Positions 38,237 through 46,516 of a stretch of 64,000 nt of DNA are shown here, piece by piece. A program made the position numbers and the translations under genes. Position 1 is the first letter of the stretch, and each line of letters starts with the position of its first letter. This DNA comes from CAZYQW01 sp964649825 (lineage in GTDB: Bacteria > Planctomycetota > B15-G4 > JADJEK01): assembly GCA_964649825.1 (NCBI GenBank), contig CAZYQW010000049.1, forward strand, positions 31,420-95,419, written 5' to 3'. The notes under the pieces are model-generated. The model searched no databases, was not told the DNA's origin, and worked only from the letters and a program-made list of their open reading frames with translations.

Positions 38237-39030
38237 GCGGGCACGCGGCCGGCGACTCGCTGGCCCGAAGGTCCACCGTCGGGGTCGCGGCCGCGCGCGA
38301 TCGCGACGGAACCCGCGCCGTCATCCTCCCGATCGGCTCTACCGAGGCGCACGGCCCGCACCTGCCGCTCGCGACCGACGTGATCATCGCCGAGGAGACC
38401 GCGAGCCGCGCGGCGCGCCTTCTCGCCGCACGCGGCGCCCCGGCGCTCGTCCTCCCGTCCCTGGCGTACGCGCTGACGGAGTTCGTCGGCGACTTTCCCG
38501 GCACGATCTCGGTCTCGGCCGAGACGGTCGGGCGCCTCATCATGGAGATCGCCGCTTCGACGTTCCGCCAGGGTTTCCCGGTGATCGCCCTCGTCAACGG
38601 GCACCTCGAGCCCGAGCACGCCCGCATGCTCCGGCGGACCGCGAAGGCGATCACCGCGACAGGCGCGGGTGTCGCGGTGTTCCCCGATCAACGGTTTCCC
38701 CCGACCGTCGAGCGTCTCGGCGAGGAGTTCGGCCGCGGCGGCGGCCACGCCGGCGGGTACGAGACGTCGCTGGTCCTCGCCGCGGCCCCCGACCTCGTCG
38801 ATGAAGACGCGCGGCGCGCGCTCGACCCCAACTTCGTCGACATCGCGGCGCGCATCGACGACGGCGCGAGGAACGCGGTCGAGGCGGGTGGCCCCCACGC
38901 CTACTTCGGCGACCCGGCCGGCGCATCCGCCGTGGAGGGGAATCGCCTCTACGATGTCCTCGCGTCGATGGTCGCCGACGCCGTCCTCGGCGCCCTCGAC
39001 CGATCCAGTCCGAGAGAAGGGAAGAGGTGA
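38233..39030 (+). CDS. Creatininase-family metal-dependent amidohydrolase
   Basis: A 265-aa creatininase-fold enzyme. Metal-site segments are IGSTEAHGPHLPLATDV (Glu, His, Asp) and GGHAGGYETSL (Glu). The usual NGHGGN motif is altered to NGHLEPEH. The family hydrolyses small cyclic or linear amides; the substrate here is unknown. The GTG at 38233 overlaps the ligase stop (GTGA) and has GGGAG upstream, so translation is coupled. Its location between a CoA ligase and a hydroxybenzoyl-CoA-type thioesterase suggests a step in aromatic or amide breakdown. Confidence 0.85.
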   Translation: MSGHAAGDSLARRSTVGVAAARDRDGTRAVILPIGSTEAHGPHLPLATDVIIAEETASRAARLLAARGAPALVLPSLAYALTEFVGDFPGTISVSAETVGRLIMEIAASTFRQGFPVIALVNGHLEPEHARMLRRTAKAITATGAGVAVFPDQRFPPTVERLGEEFGRGGGHAGGYETSLVLAAAPDLVDEDARRALDPNFVDIAARIDDGARNAVEAGGPHAYFGDPAGASAVEGNRLYDVLASMVADAVLGALDRSSPREGKR

Positions 39031-39034
39031 CGAC

Positions 39035-39442
39035 TTGACCTTCACGACCCGGATCACCGTCCGCTTCGGTGAGGTGGATCGCGCGGGGATCGTCTACTAC
39101 CCGAACATCCTCCACTACTGCCACGTGGTGTTCGAGGAGTTCTTCGCCGGCCACGTCGGGACGACGTACGCCGTTCTCGTCGAGGAACGCGCCGTCGGTT
39201 TCCCGACCGTGAAGCTCGACACGTCGTTCGACGCCCCGTTCCGGTACGGGGCGACGGCGCGCGGGAGCCTCGACGTTCTCGACGTCGGGCGCTCATCGAC
39301 GCGTTGGCGCTACGCGTTCCACGACGGCGCGACCCTGCTCGCCACGTCGGTGCATACCACGGTCGCCGTCGACATGAACACGCTCGCGCCGATTCCGATT
39401 CCCGACGACCTGCGGCGCGCGTTCCTGACGTGCCGTCCCTGA
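39035..39442 (+). CDS. 4HBT-family acyl-CoA thioesterase
   Basis: A 135-aa hot-dog fold thioesterase. The N-terminus VRFGEVDRAGIVYYPN carries the Asp (in EVDRAG) used by 4-hydroxybenzoyl-CoA thioesterase and YbgC-type enzymes, and the segment HYCHVVFEEFFAG continues the family pattern. The TTG start at 39035 is used because GAGG sits 7 nt upstream and the first codons match the family N-terminus. It begins 4 bp after the creatininase-family stop, and probably forms the last gene of the ligase operon, hydrolysing an aromatic CoA ester. Confidence 0.85.
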   Translation: MTFTTRITVRFGEVDRAGIVYYPNILHYCHVVFEEFFAGHVGTTYAVLVEERAVGFPTVKLDTSFDAPFRYGATARGSLDVLDVGRSSTRWRYAFHDGATLLATSVHTTVAVDMNTLAPIPIPDDLRRAFLTCRP

Positions 39443-39477
39443 CCGAGACCTCGCGTCTCGCCACGCGCCATTTCGTC

Positions 39478-40128
39478 CTACTCCTCGGGGAGCGGCCGAG
39501 CCAGCACCGCGTTCGCCCACCGTCGCGCGCGCCGGCGTTCCGCGGAGTCGAGGAGATCGGGAAAGCGTGGCGGGGGCGGAACCAAGACCCGGTGCGCCAG
39601 GAACCCGTCGTGGGCGTCCCGCAGCCGTTCGGTCGGAGCGCTCGAAAGATCGATCAGCACGCGATCGACGACCGAGAGCTCCCATCCATCGAGCCCATCG
39701 ATCCCGTCGAGGTCGAGCAGGATCGCACGCCCTCGCGCGACGAGCGTGGACTCGTTCGGGACCCGGAAGGGCCGTCCCGCCGGCCGCGCGGAGCGATCGA
39801 GGCGACCGAGCACGCGCCGCGCGAGCAGGGCTCGCACGACCGAGAACAGGTCCCCCCGGCGAGAGCCGGCGAGTCGGGCCAGAGCGCCCGAGAACCGCCC
39901 GGCCCGCAACCCTTCCCCGCCGCTCCCGAGCGCGTGTTCCAGCGTGGTCCGCGTCGCGAGGGCCATGCGCAAGGCGACGCCACCGAACTCGGCGCAGCTC
40001 GGGCAGCCCTCCACGTGAGTGCGCAGGTGCACGGCCCGCCGGTCGTCGAGCTCTCCATCCATCCAGAGTCGGATTCGAGAGCGGTATCCGCGGCAGGATC
40101 TCGACCTCATGGCACGTTCAGCATCCAT
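39478..40128 (-). CDS. Zinc-finger anti-sigma factor (soluble type)
   Basis: A 216-aa protein with the zinc-binding anti-sigma signature near its N-terminus: LWMDGELDDRRAVHLRTH, then HVEGCPSC, giving the His-x3-Cys-x2-Cys pattern. The remaining part is polar with a Leu/Arg-rich centre and no obvious membrane helix, so it is likely a cytoplasmic anti-sigma factor. It overlaps the ECF sigma gene upstream by 11 bp (start 40128, sigma stop 40118-40120), the normal arrangement for a cognate pair. Confidence 0.75.
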   Translation of the reverse strand: MDAERAMRSRSCRGYRSRIRLWMDGELDDRRAVHLRTHVEGCPSCAEFGGVALRMALATRTTLEHALGSGGEGLRAGRFSGALARLAGSRRGDLFSVVRALLARRVLGRLDRSARPAGRPFRVPNESTLVARGRAILLDLDGIDGLDGWELSVVDRVLIDLSSAPTERLRDAHDGFLAHRVLVPPPPRFPDLLDSAERRRARRWANAVLARPLPEE

Positions 40129-40906
40129 GACGTTCTCCGTCGTAGCGCGCGAGCGTTCGGGCGAGCCGCTTCAGGATCCGGAGCCTCGCGCGTCGAATCA
40201 ACATGCCGGCGTGCCCGTGCGAACAGCCCAGCCTCTTCGCGATCTCGCGATAGGTGAGCAGCCGGACCTCGCGAAGCTCCAACGCGCACCGCCAGCGCGG
40301 CGGAAGCCGCAGCAGCTCGGCCGCGCAGAGCTGGAGAATGACGGCCCATCCATCCTCCACCGTCTCGCGGACCTCGCTCTCGATCGCGGAATCATGCGGG
40401 TCCCCCCCGGGACCGGGAATCAGCTCGGCGTCGCAGAGGGGCAGGACCAACCCCTGCGTGCGCCACCGTCTCCGGCGCGTCCGGATCAGGTTGTCGGCGA
40501 TCGCGAACGCCCAACCCGTGAACGTGGATCGCTCCAGGTTGCGGAACGTCCGGCACTTCACGAACACCTGCAAGAACGCCTCGTCGACGATGTCGTCCGC
40601 CTCCGCGGCGCGCTCGTCGCGGCGGAGCTGGTTGATGCAGAAGGTCCGCAGGAGAGCCGCGTTCATTCGATAGAGCACCTCGAACGCGTCGCGGTCGCGG
40701 GTGATCTGCAACACGCGCATCAGCTCCTTGGAGAGCCGATCGCGATCCCGAATCAGCTCGTCCTCGAGCGGAATGCGCGTGGCGTACCCGCGCCGCTCGA
40801 GGCGCCGGTTGAGCGCCCTCAGCGCCGTGCGGACATCCCCGCGCGGCGGGTCGGGCGCTCGCGAGCTGACGGACGCGGGCCGTGGTCTAGATGCCGGTTC
40901 GCTCAT
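40118..40906 (-). CDS. ECF-type RNA polymerase sigma factor
   Basis: A 262-aa sigma factor. Region 2 (~80-155) includes ADDIVDEAFLQVFVKC and the TFTGWAFAIADNLIRTRRRR segment that contacts the -10 element; region 4 (~195-250) includes LPPRWRCALELREVRLLTYREIAKRLG then a recognition helix ending in RRARLRILKRL. The N-terminal extension (~60 residues) is longer than in small ECF factors. GGAGGAG precedes ATG 40906. It is followed by an overlapping zinc-finger anti-sigma gene. An unusual feature is the minus-strand terminator 234 bp upstream of its start. Confidence 0.9.
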   Translation of the reverse strand: MSEPASRPRPASVSSRAPDPPRGDVRTALRALNRRLERRGYATRIPLEDELIRDRDRLSKELMRVLQITRDRDAFEVLYRMNAALLRTFCINQLRRDERAAEADDIVDEAFLQVFVKCRTFRNLERSTFTGWAFAIADNLIRTRRRRWRTQGLVLPLCDAELIPGPGGDPHDSAIESEVRETVEDGWAVILQLCAAELLRLPPRWRCALELREVRLLTYREIAKRLGCSHGHAGMLIRRARLRILKRLARTLARYDGERHGC

Positions 40907-41139
40907 TTGCCGCTCCTCCCTCTCGATTCGGCTCGTTGCCGATACCGAACTCCCGCGTCTATGCCGCGCGCCTCGCCTCTAACGCGAAAGAATAAACGAA
41001 TCGAATCGGAGAGGAACGGCCCGAGGTGAGCGGAGGTCGCTGGACGATGGCCGCAATCCGATATCGAGCAGTCCATTAGGATGACTCGATGGTCCAGCAG
41101 GGCGACCCTCTCACCCGGGCGTCGCCGAGCCAGGAAAAG

Positions 41140-41170
41140 CGACCCGCCCTCGTTTCTCACGAGGGCGGGT
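41140..41170 (-). terminator. Minus-strand intrinsic terminator in non-coding gap
   Basis: A perfect 13-bp stem (GACCCGCCCTCGT at 41140-41152, ACGAGGGCGGGTC at 41158-41170) with a 5-nt loop. On the minus strand the stem is followed by GCTTTTCC. No convincing minus-strand gene lies just before it, and the next minus-strand gene (the sigma factor) starts 234 bp beyond it. Confidence 0.75.
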
Positions 41171-41706
41171 CACGGCCCCGACACCACCCCACCGGCTCCC
41201 CCGGCTCCCTTTCAGACCCTTCGCGGCCTTACCCGGAGCTCATCACCATCGGCCAACGCGGGCTCGATGGGCCATATCACTGGATCCAAGGATGGAGCCG
41301 GCCGGCCCGCGCGCATCTTCCCCACCACGCCGTCCGACTGACGCCACGCGTGCGTCTCTCGATCCGAGCAGATCGAACGGCCACGAGGGCCAGCCGACTC
41401 CAAAGTCCCAAGACACGAATCCGTAGAAACTCGGTCGCTGCGCTCGATCCGAGCCACCCATCGACTCGAGCGGCGCACGTTGCTTGGGGAATGTCGGAGC
41501 GTTCCGGCCGCGACATGAGGCTTCGCACCTGGGTCGAGATGCAAAACCGCACGGGGGTCACACGGATGAAACGCCGCGGCCGAGACGCCACGCGCCCACG
41601 ACCGGTTCGGACGGGAACCGAGGACGGGAACCGTGATTCCGACCCCACGGAGGAGCGAGAAGGGCCGGGCGGGTTTCCCGGCGAGGGACCGTAGAATGAT
41701 CCGGTC
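41171..41706. other. Non-coding gap, possible RNA gene
   Basis: About 535 bp between the terminator and the CRTAC1 gene. Open frames exist on both strands but their codon use lacks the strong third-position G/C of neighbouring genes, and none gives a recognisable protein. The stretch at 40907-41139 holds only the upstream region of the sigma gene. A transcript reading minus-ward would end at 41140, so a small RNA or a terminated leader of the sigma operon is possible. Confidence 0.35.
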
Positions 41707-43476
41707 ATGAATCACCGCACGATCGTCAAGCCTCTCGTCCATCTGGTGTTCTACGGCTCGCTCGGCACGGTCTGGTGGCTGGATCACCGATCCGACGACA
41801 CCGGTCGCGTCGACTCCGCCCGGTTCGGGTTCCAACTGCGTGAGGCGTCGCGCGAGGTCGGAATCGACTTCGAGCACGAGGCGCCCATTCTCGACCCGAA
41901 GCTCGCCAACGTCGCGGCTCACGTGGCCGGAATGGGAGCCGCCGTCGCCGTCGGCGACGTGAACGATGATGGTTGGCCCGATCTCTACGTCACCACGAGC
42001 CGCTTCGGTGCAATGAACGCGCTCTACGTGAACCAGCGCGACGGAACGTTTCGTGACGTCGCGCCGGCGGCGCAGGTCGCGAACGTGAACTCGCGCGACG
42101 CGGGGGTGTCGATGGGCTCCCTCTTCGGGGACCTCGACGGGGACGGGCGCTCGGACTTGCTGATCTACAAGTGGGGCTACCCGCAGCTCTTCAAGAACCA
42201 GGGCGACGGCACGTTCGCCGACGTCACCGCGACGTCCGGGCTTCGCCGATGGATGAACGCGAACGGCGCGGTCCTGTTCGACTACGACCGCGACGGGCGG
42301 CTCGACGTCTATGTCGCCGGCTACTTCCGCGAGGAATTGAACCTCTGGAACCTCGAGACCACGAAGATCATGCAGGAGAGCTTCGAGTTCGCGCGGAACG
42401 GCGGCCGGAATCGGCTGTTCCGGAACCTCGGCGGGCTTCGGTTCGAGGACGTCACGGACGCGACGGGGACGGACAGCACGCGATGGACGCTGGCGGTCGC
42501 CGCGTCCGACTTCAACGGCGACGGCTGGCCGGACCTCTACCTGGCGAACGACTACGGCCCCGAGGAGCTCTTGCTGAACCGAGGGGGCGAACGGTTCGAG
42601 CTCGCGGACGCCGGCCTCGAGGACGACTCGAAATCGGGAATGAGCGTCGCCCTCGGCGACATCGAGAACGAGGGCCGGATGGCCGTGTACGTCACGAACA
42701 TCAGCCGCCAGGGATACCTGTTCCAAGGCAACAACCTGCGGCTGAACCGGCTCGCGGAGACCGGCACGTTCGACAACGTCGCGGAGGGCCGCGTCGCCGA
42801 CTGCGGCTGGTCGTGGGGCTCTCAGTTCGGCGACCTGAACAACGACGGCTGGGTCGACCTGTTCGTCGCGAACGGTTTCATCTCGCAGAACCCCGACAAA
42901 GACTACTGGTACGGCATGTCGAAGGTCGCGAGCGGGGTTGGCCACATCTTCGAGGACGCCACTCTCTGGCCGCCGATCGAGGACCGCAGCCTCTCCGGCT
43001 ACGAGCGTTCCCGCTTGCTCTTGAACCGTGAAGGGAACGGTTTCCAGGACGTCGCGGCCGCGGTCGGCGTGGACGATCGGTTCGACGGTCGCGCCGTGGC
43101 CTTCGCCGACCTCTTCAACCGCGGCGCGCTCGACGTGGTGGTCGCCAACCAGAGGAACCGGCTGCTGATCTACCGCAACGAGGTCGATCCGACGCGCCAC
43201 TGGGTCGCGTTCGACCTCCACGGGAGCGACGGCAACAGCGACGCGATCGGCGCGTCGGTCGTGGTCGAGTTCGCGGGCCGGCGCCAGATCCAGGCCGTCG
43301 CGGCCGGGACCGGGTTCTGCAGTCAAAACGACTGGCGTCTGCACTTCGGCCTCGGCGCCACCGCCACCATCGATCGAGTGCGCGTCTTCTGGCCGAGCGG
43401 CCGCGAACAGGAGATCGCGGGAAGCGAGTTCACGGTGGACGCCGTTCATCAGATCAAGGAGCCGAAGGCAGAATGA
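41707..43476 (+). CDS. CRTAC1/ASPIC-UnbV FG-GAP (VCBS) protein
   Basis: A 589-aa protein with an N-terminal hydrophobic anchor or signal (LVHLVFYGSLGTVWWL, ~10-25), then FG-GAP/VCBS blades with calcium loops: GDVNDDGWPDLYVT, GDLDGDGRSDLLIY, DYDRDGRLDVYVA, DFNGDGWPDLYLA and GDLNNDGWVDLFVA. The C-terminal ~70 residues are an ASPIC/UnbV domain (IGASVVVEFAGRRQIQ, VRVFWPSG). CRTAC1-type proteins are surface or periplasmic binding proteins of unclear role. There is no clear Shine-Dalgarno; a TAGAAT hexamer lies 9 nt before the ATG, so the message may be nearly leaderless. The stop overlaps the RnfD-like start by 4 bp. Confidence 0.9.
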   Translation: MNHRTIVKPLVHLVFYGSLGTVWWLDHRSDDTGRVDSARFGFQLREASREVGIDFEHEAPILDPKLANVAAHVAGMGAAVAVGDVNDDGWPDLYVTTSRFGAMNALYVNQRDGTFRDVAPAAQVANVNSRDAGVSMGSLFGDLDGDGRSDLLIYKWGYPQLFKNQGDGTFADVTATSGLRRWMNANGAVLFDYDRDGRLDVYVAGYFREELNLWNLETTKIMQESFEFARNGGRNRLFRNLGGLRFEDVTDATGTDSTRWTLAVAASDFNGDGWPDLYLANDYGPEELLLNRGGERFELADAGLEDDSKSGMSVALGDIENEGRMAVYVTNISRQGYLFQGNNLRLNRLAETGTFDNVAEGRVADCGWSWGSQFGDLNNDGWVDLFVANGFISQNPDKDYWYGMSKVASGVGHIFEDATLWPPIEDRSLSGYERSRLLLNREGNGFQDVAAAVGVDDRFDGRAVAFADLFNRGALDVVVANQRNRLLIYRNEVDPTRHWVAFDLHGSDGNSDAIGASVVVEFAGRRQIQAVAAGTGFCSQNDWRLHFGLGATATIDRVRVFWPSGREQEIAGSEFTVDAVHQIKEPKAE

Positions 43477-44372
43477 CGACCGCCACTCCGACGTCCTCCG
43501 CCGCGGTCCAAAGGCAATCCGCGGCCGACTCCCGCTCCTGGTTCGCGCGGATTCCGGCTCCGTGGTTCTTCGCCAGCCTGATCACGCTGATCCTGGTGAT
43601 CGGGGAGTACAACTTCCACATCCTCGGCGGCTACGAACGGCTGGCCGTCGCGCTCGGCGTGGCGATCGGCGCGGAGTTCGCGCTCTCCCGGCTGCTGCGC
43701 GGCAAGTGGCCGATGATCATCAGCGCGTACATCAGCGGCAACAGCGTGTGCATCCTCTTGAAGCCGGCCGCGGGAGTGGTCTGGCCGTTCGCGATGGCGG
43801 CGCTCATCGCGATCTTGTCGAAGTACGTGCTCACGTATCGCGGCCGCCACCTCTGGAACCCGACGAACTTCAGCATCGGCGCGCTCGTGCTCCTCGCGCC
43901 CGGGACGTTCGCGGTCCTGAGCCATCAATGGGGAAACACCGAATGGACGGTCGCCCTGATCTACGCGGTCGGGCTGCTCGTCGTGCGTCGCGCCCGCGTC
44001 CTGTCGCTGACCCTCACCTATCTGGTCTCGTTCGCGCTCCTCACGTTCGTGCGCAGCGGCATGGACGGCACCCTGTTCCGCACCGAGCTCGCTCCACTCA
44101 CCGGCCCGATGTACACGTTGTTCGTGTTCTTCATGATCACCGACCCCCGCACGGTCGTGTCGTCGCCGCGCCTGCGGATCCTCGTGGTCGTGCTGATCGC
44201 GATCGTCGACAACGCGATCCGCTACCTCGGCGACAAGGAGGTCGGCTTCGTGCAGCCGTTCCTCGTCGCCCCGCCGATCTTCGCGCTCTTCATCGTCGGG
44301 CCGATCGCGCTCTGGCTCAGTCTCTACTTCGCGCCGACCGACGGCGTCCCCGCGAGGAAGTCGCCGCTCTGA
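43473..44372 (+). CDS. RnfD/NqrB-like membrane protein
   Basis: A 299-aa polytopic protein with about eight to nine hydrophobic helices. KYVLTYRGRHLWNPTNFSI and MYTLFVFFMITDPRTVV match conserved parts of the RnfD/NqrB family, which in full complexes binds covalent FMN and pumps ions. Here no SGAT-like flavinylation motif is visible and no other Rnf or Nqr subunit is present, so it is probably an isolated family member with another electron-transfer or transport role. Its ATG overlaps the CRTAC1 gene stop, so the two proteins are likely made together. It is convergent with the PqiB-like gene. Confidence 0.82.
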   Translation: MTTATPTSSAAVQRQSAADSRSWFARIPAPWFFASLITLILVIGEYNFHILGGYERLAVALGVAIGAEFALSRLLRGKWPMIISAYISGNSVCILLKPAAGVVWPFAMAALIAILSKYVLTYRGRHLWNPTNFSIGALVLLAPGTFAVLSHQWGNTEWTVALIYAVGLLVVRRARVLSLTLTYLVSFALLTFVRSGMDGTLFRTELAPLTGPMYTLFVFFMITDPRTVVSSPRLRILVVVLIAIVDNAIRYLGDKEVGFVQPFLVAPPIFALFIVGPIALWLSLYFAPTDGVPARKSPL

Positions 44373-44406
44373 CCGTCGGTCGGTTCGCTCGCGCGCGATC
44401 CATGCC

Positions 44407-45840
44407 TCACGGAGGAGTAGAAACGCCGGCGTCGACCTTCGCCTCGATCGGCGGCGCCTCCGGCAGCAGCGCGACGCGGGCGATCGGACCGTCGACGACA
44501 AGGATGCCGAGAAGCTCGCCGGTGGCACGGCCGACGACGGGGGCGCCGTGCCACGTCGAGGGAACCTCGATCCCTTCGAGGCGGAACCCGCCGTCGTCCT
44601 TCCGCATCCGGTGCGCCGGAAGCGCGAGGCTTCGGCGCGCGTCGTCGAGGGCCGCGATCGCATCGATCGGCGCCGTGATTCCGCTCGGCCGCTTCGGCTG
44701 CGCCCCGGCCGGACCACGCCAGCCCAGCCGCGGACCGAGCCGCAGGACGGCGGCGGCGGTGATCACCGGCTCGCCGTTCACCTCGAGGCGGGCGCTGCCG
44801 CGTTCGGCGTCGTCCGGGGACAGGAGGAGGTCGATCGGGCCCAGCAGTCCGTCTCCGACCGGCAGGACCCAACCGGTTCGCTCGTGCGTACGGCTGAAGA
44901 TGCCCGCCTTCCAGGCCAGGCGCGCCGCGCTGGGGCCGGGCACGCGAGCGAGGCCGGCGGACGTCACGGCCGCGAGGTCGCCGATCGGTATCGACGGCGT
45001 CCACTCGAGCCACTCCTCTTCGGCCTTCTCATGCAGCACGAACCGGGCCCCCGACTGCACCGGCACGCCGCCGTCCGGAGGCGTCGCGACCGCGATCTCG
45101 CCGCCGGCCAGGACCCGCGCGATGCGCCCCCCGAACTCCATCCACAGGAAGCGGCTGCCCCACTGCGCGTCGACGCCGGCCGCGCGGAAGAACCGCGAGC
45201 GCGGCTGCACGAGCTTCGCGTACTCGCGCTTCACGTGGACTCTAGCCTCGACCGTGCGAGCGTCGTCGGCGAGCTCGACGCCGAGCACCGTGCCGATCTG
45301 CACCTCGCGATAGGTGAGGAAGACGCCCGCCGCCAGTCCGCCGCGCCGGTCCGCCTCGATCAGGATCTCGAGATCGCCGTCCTCCACGTCCTCGACGACA
45401 CGCGGCTCCTCCAGGCCGACGAATCGCAGCTTCTCGTCGCCGGCCCCCGGGAGCGCGGTCACGTAGCGGGAGCCGAACAGGGTGTCGACGCCGCGCACGC
45501 CGCCGAGCCCGATCTCGGGACGGACGATCCAGAAGCGTGCGCCCGCGCGCGCGAACGACTCCGCGTCGGGCCGGAGGCGAACCCGGACGTTCACGGCCGC
45601 GGCGTCGTCCGCCAGCTCGACGGCAGCGACCTCTCCGATCGAGATGCCGCGGTAGCGGACGTCGGCGCCCGCCTCGATCCCGAACCCCTGCTCGAAGCTG
45701 ACGATCACCTCGACGCCGTGCATCGTCCAGGAGCGGTAGCCGAGCCACGCGGCCAACCCCAGCACCAGCCCCGGGACGACCCAAAGAAAGGAGGTTCGGC
45801 GCGCTGGCTTCAGCACCGCCGCGGGTCGTTCATCGGTCAT
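44407..45840 (-). CDS. pqiB: PqiB-like MCE-domain protein
   Basis: A 477-aa protein with one N-terminal transmembrane helix (FLWVVPGLVLGLAAWLGY, ~18-35) and at least two MCE domains: ~42-130 (VSFEQGFGIEAGADVRYRGI) and ~155-230 (AGVFLTYREVQIGTVLGVEL). A longer third region follows to the C-terminus. PqiB/YebT proteins form periplasm-spanning MCE tubes that move lipids between membranes. It is shorter than the E. coli protein and its last third diverges. The start overlaps the PqiA-like gene stop by 4 bp, the normal partner order, which supports the call. Confidence 0.85.
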   Translation of the reverse strand: MTDERPAAVLKPARRTSFLWVVPGLVLGLAAWLGYRSWTMHGVEVIVSFEQGFGIEAGADVRYRGISIGEVAAVELADDAAAVNVRVRLRPDAESFARAGARFWIVRPEIGLGGVRGVDTLFGSRYVTALPGAGDEKLRFVGLEEPRVVEDVEDGDLEILIEADRRGGLAAGVFLTYREVQIGTVLGVELADDARTVEARVHVKREYAKLVQPRSRFFRAAGVDAQWGSRFLWMEFGGRIARVLAGGEIAVATPPDGGVPVQSGARFVLHEKAEEEWLEWTPSIPIGDLAAVTSAGLARVPGPSAARLAWKAGIFSRTHERTGWVLPVGDGLLGPIDLLLSPDDAERGSARLEVNGEPVITAAAVLRLGPRLGWRGPAGAQPKRPSGITAPIDAIAALDDARRSLALPAHRMRKDDGGFRLEGIEVPSTWHGAPVVGRATGELLGILVVDGPIARVALLPEAPPIEAKVDAGVSTPP

Positions 45841-46427
45841 GAGTCGTCCTCCCAAACGGAGCGCGGGTCGAAGGAAGCGGACGCGGCAAGACTGAGCAGG
45901 ACGCACGCGACGAACGCCAACGCGCCGTACCCGGCCCGAACCGACACGAGGTCGCCGAGCTTGAGCGCGGCGACGAGGATCGCCACGCACAGGACGTCGA
46001 GCATGCCATAGCGCCCCGTCCACTCGACGATTCGATGCGTCAGCGCGCGGTGGCGGCGGCGGAGGAATGTGCGGCTCGACGTCAGCATCAGGAGCGAAAG
46101 CAGCTTGAACAGGGGCAGGATCACCGAGCAGACGAAGACGACCAGTCCGATCACGACGTGGCCGTCGGACAGGAGCCGCGCCGACCCCTCGAGAACGCCG
46201 GTCTCGCGCACCACACCGAGCTTCCTCACCTCGAGGATCGGAAGGCTCACCGCGAGCGGATAGATGATGAGCGCGGCGGCGGCGAGCGCCGCGGTCCGGC
46301 TGTTTCGAAGCGACCGATCGCGCGGGCGCTCGAGAGTCGAGTCGCACCGCGCGCAACAGGCGCGAAAACCAGGGGTTGGCTCCGGCGCGGCCTGCACCAG
46401 CCCGCAGGTGGGACAGCTTCTGAGCAT
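45837..46427 (-). CDS. pqiA: PqiA-like membrane protein
   Basis: A 196-aa PqiA-family protein. A CPTCG ... CCARC zinc ribbon (~5-28) is followed by three or four transmembrane helices (~46-66, ~85-115, ~140-185) with family segments YPLAVSLPILEV and YGMLDVLCVAILVAALKLGDLV. E. coli PqiA has two such modules; this protein has one, as in many single-module homologues. It works with PqiB in inter-membrane lipid transport. CGGAG precedes ATG 46427. A short dyad in its upstream region could bind a regulator shared with cysteine dioxygenase. Confidence 0.85.
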   Translation of the reverse strand: MLRSCPTCGLVQAAPEPTPGFRACCARCDSTLERPRDRSLRNSRTAALAAAALIIYPLAVSLPILEVRKLGVVRETGVLEGSARLLSDGHVVIGLVVFVCSVILPLFKLLSLLMLTSSRTFLRRRHRALTHRIVEWTGRYGMLDVLCVAILVAALKLGDLVSVRAGYGALAFVACVLLSLAASASFDPRSVWEDDS

Positions 46428-46451
46428 GAAACACGCTCCGTTTTCGGGAGC

Positions 46452-46467
46452 CCCCGCAGTTGCGGGG
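46452..46467. promoter_or_regulatory. Inverted repeat in divergent promoter region
   Basis: CCCCGCA (46452-46458) and TGCGGGG (46461-46467) form a perfect 7-bp inverted repeat with a 2-bp centre, flanked by GGAG (46447-46450) and CTCC (46471-46474). It lies in the 89-bp gap between divergent pqiA and cysteine dioxygenase genes and could be an operator or a leader hairpin. Confidence 0.4.
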
Positions 46468-46516
46468 AGACTCCTCCAAAGGTTAGCCTCTCCCTTGTCC
46501 ACAGGTTCGGTCGCCC

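Noticed and set aside
41089..41694. Plus-strand 201-aa frame in the gap
   Set aside because: Mixed codon third positions, no ribosome site and no recognisable domain; it also runs through the terminator stem.
41212..43449. Minus-strand 745-aa open frame reaching into the non-coding gap
   Set aside because: Most of it is the shadow of the CRTAC1 gene; the part beyond 41707 has no coding bias or family match, so I do not count it as the gene served by the terminator at 41140.
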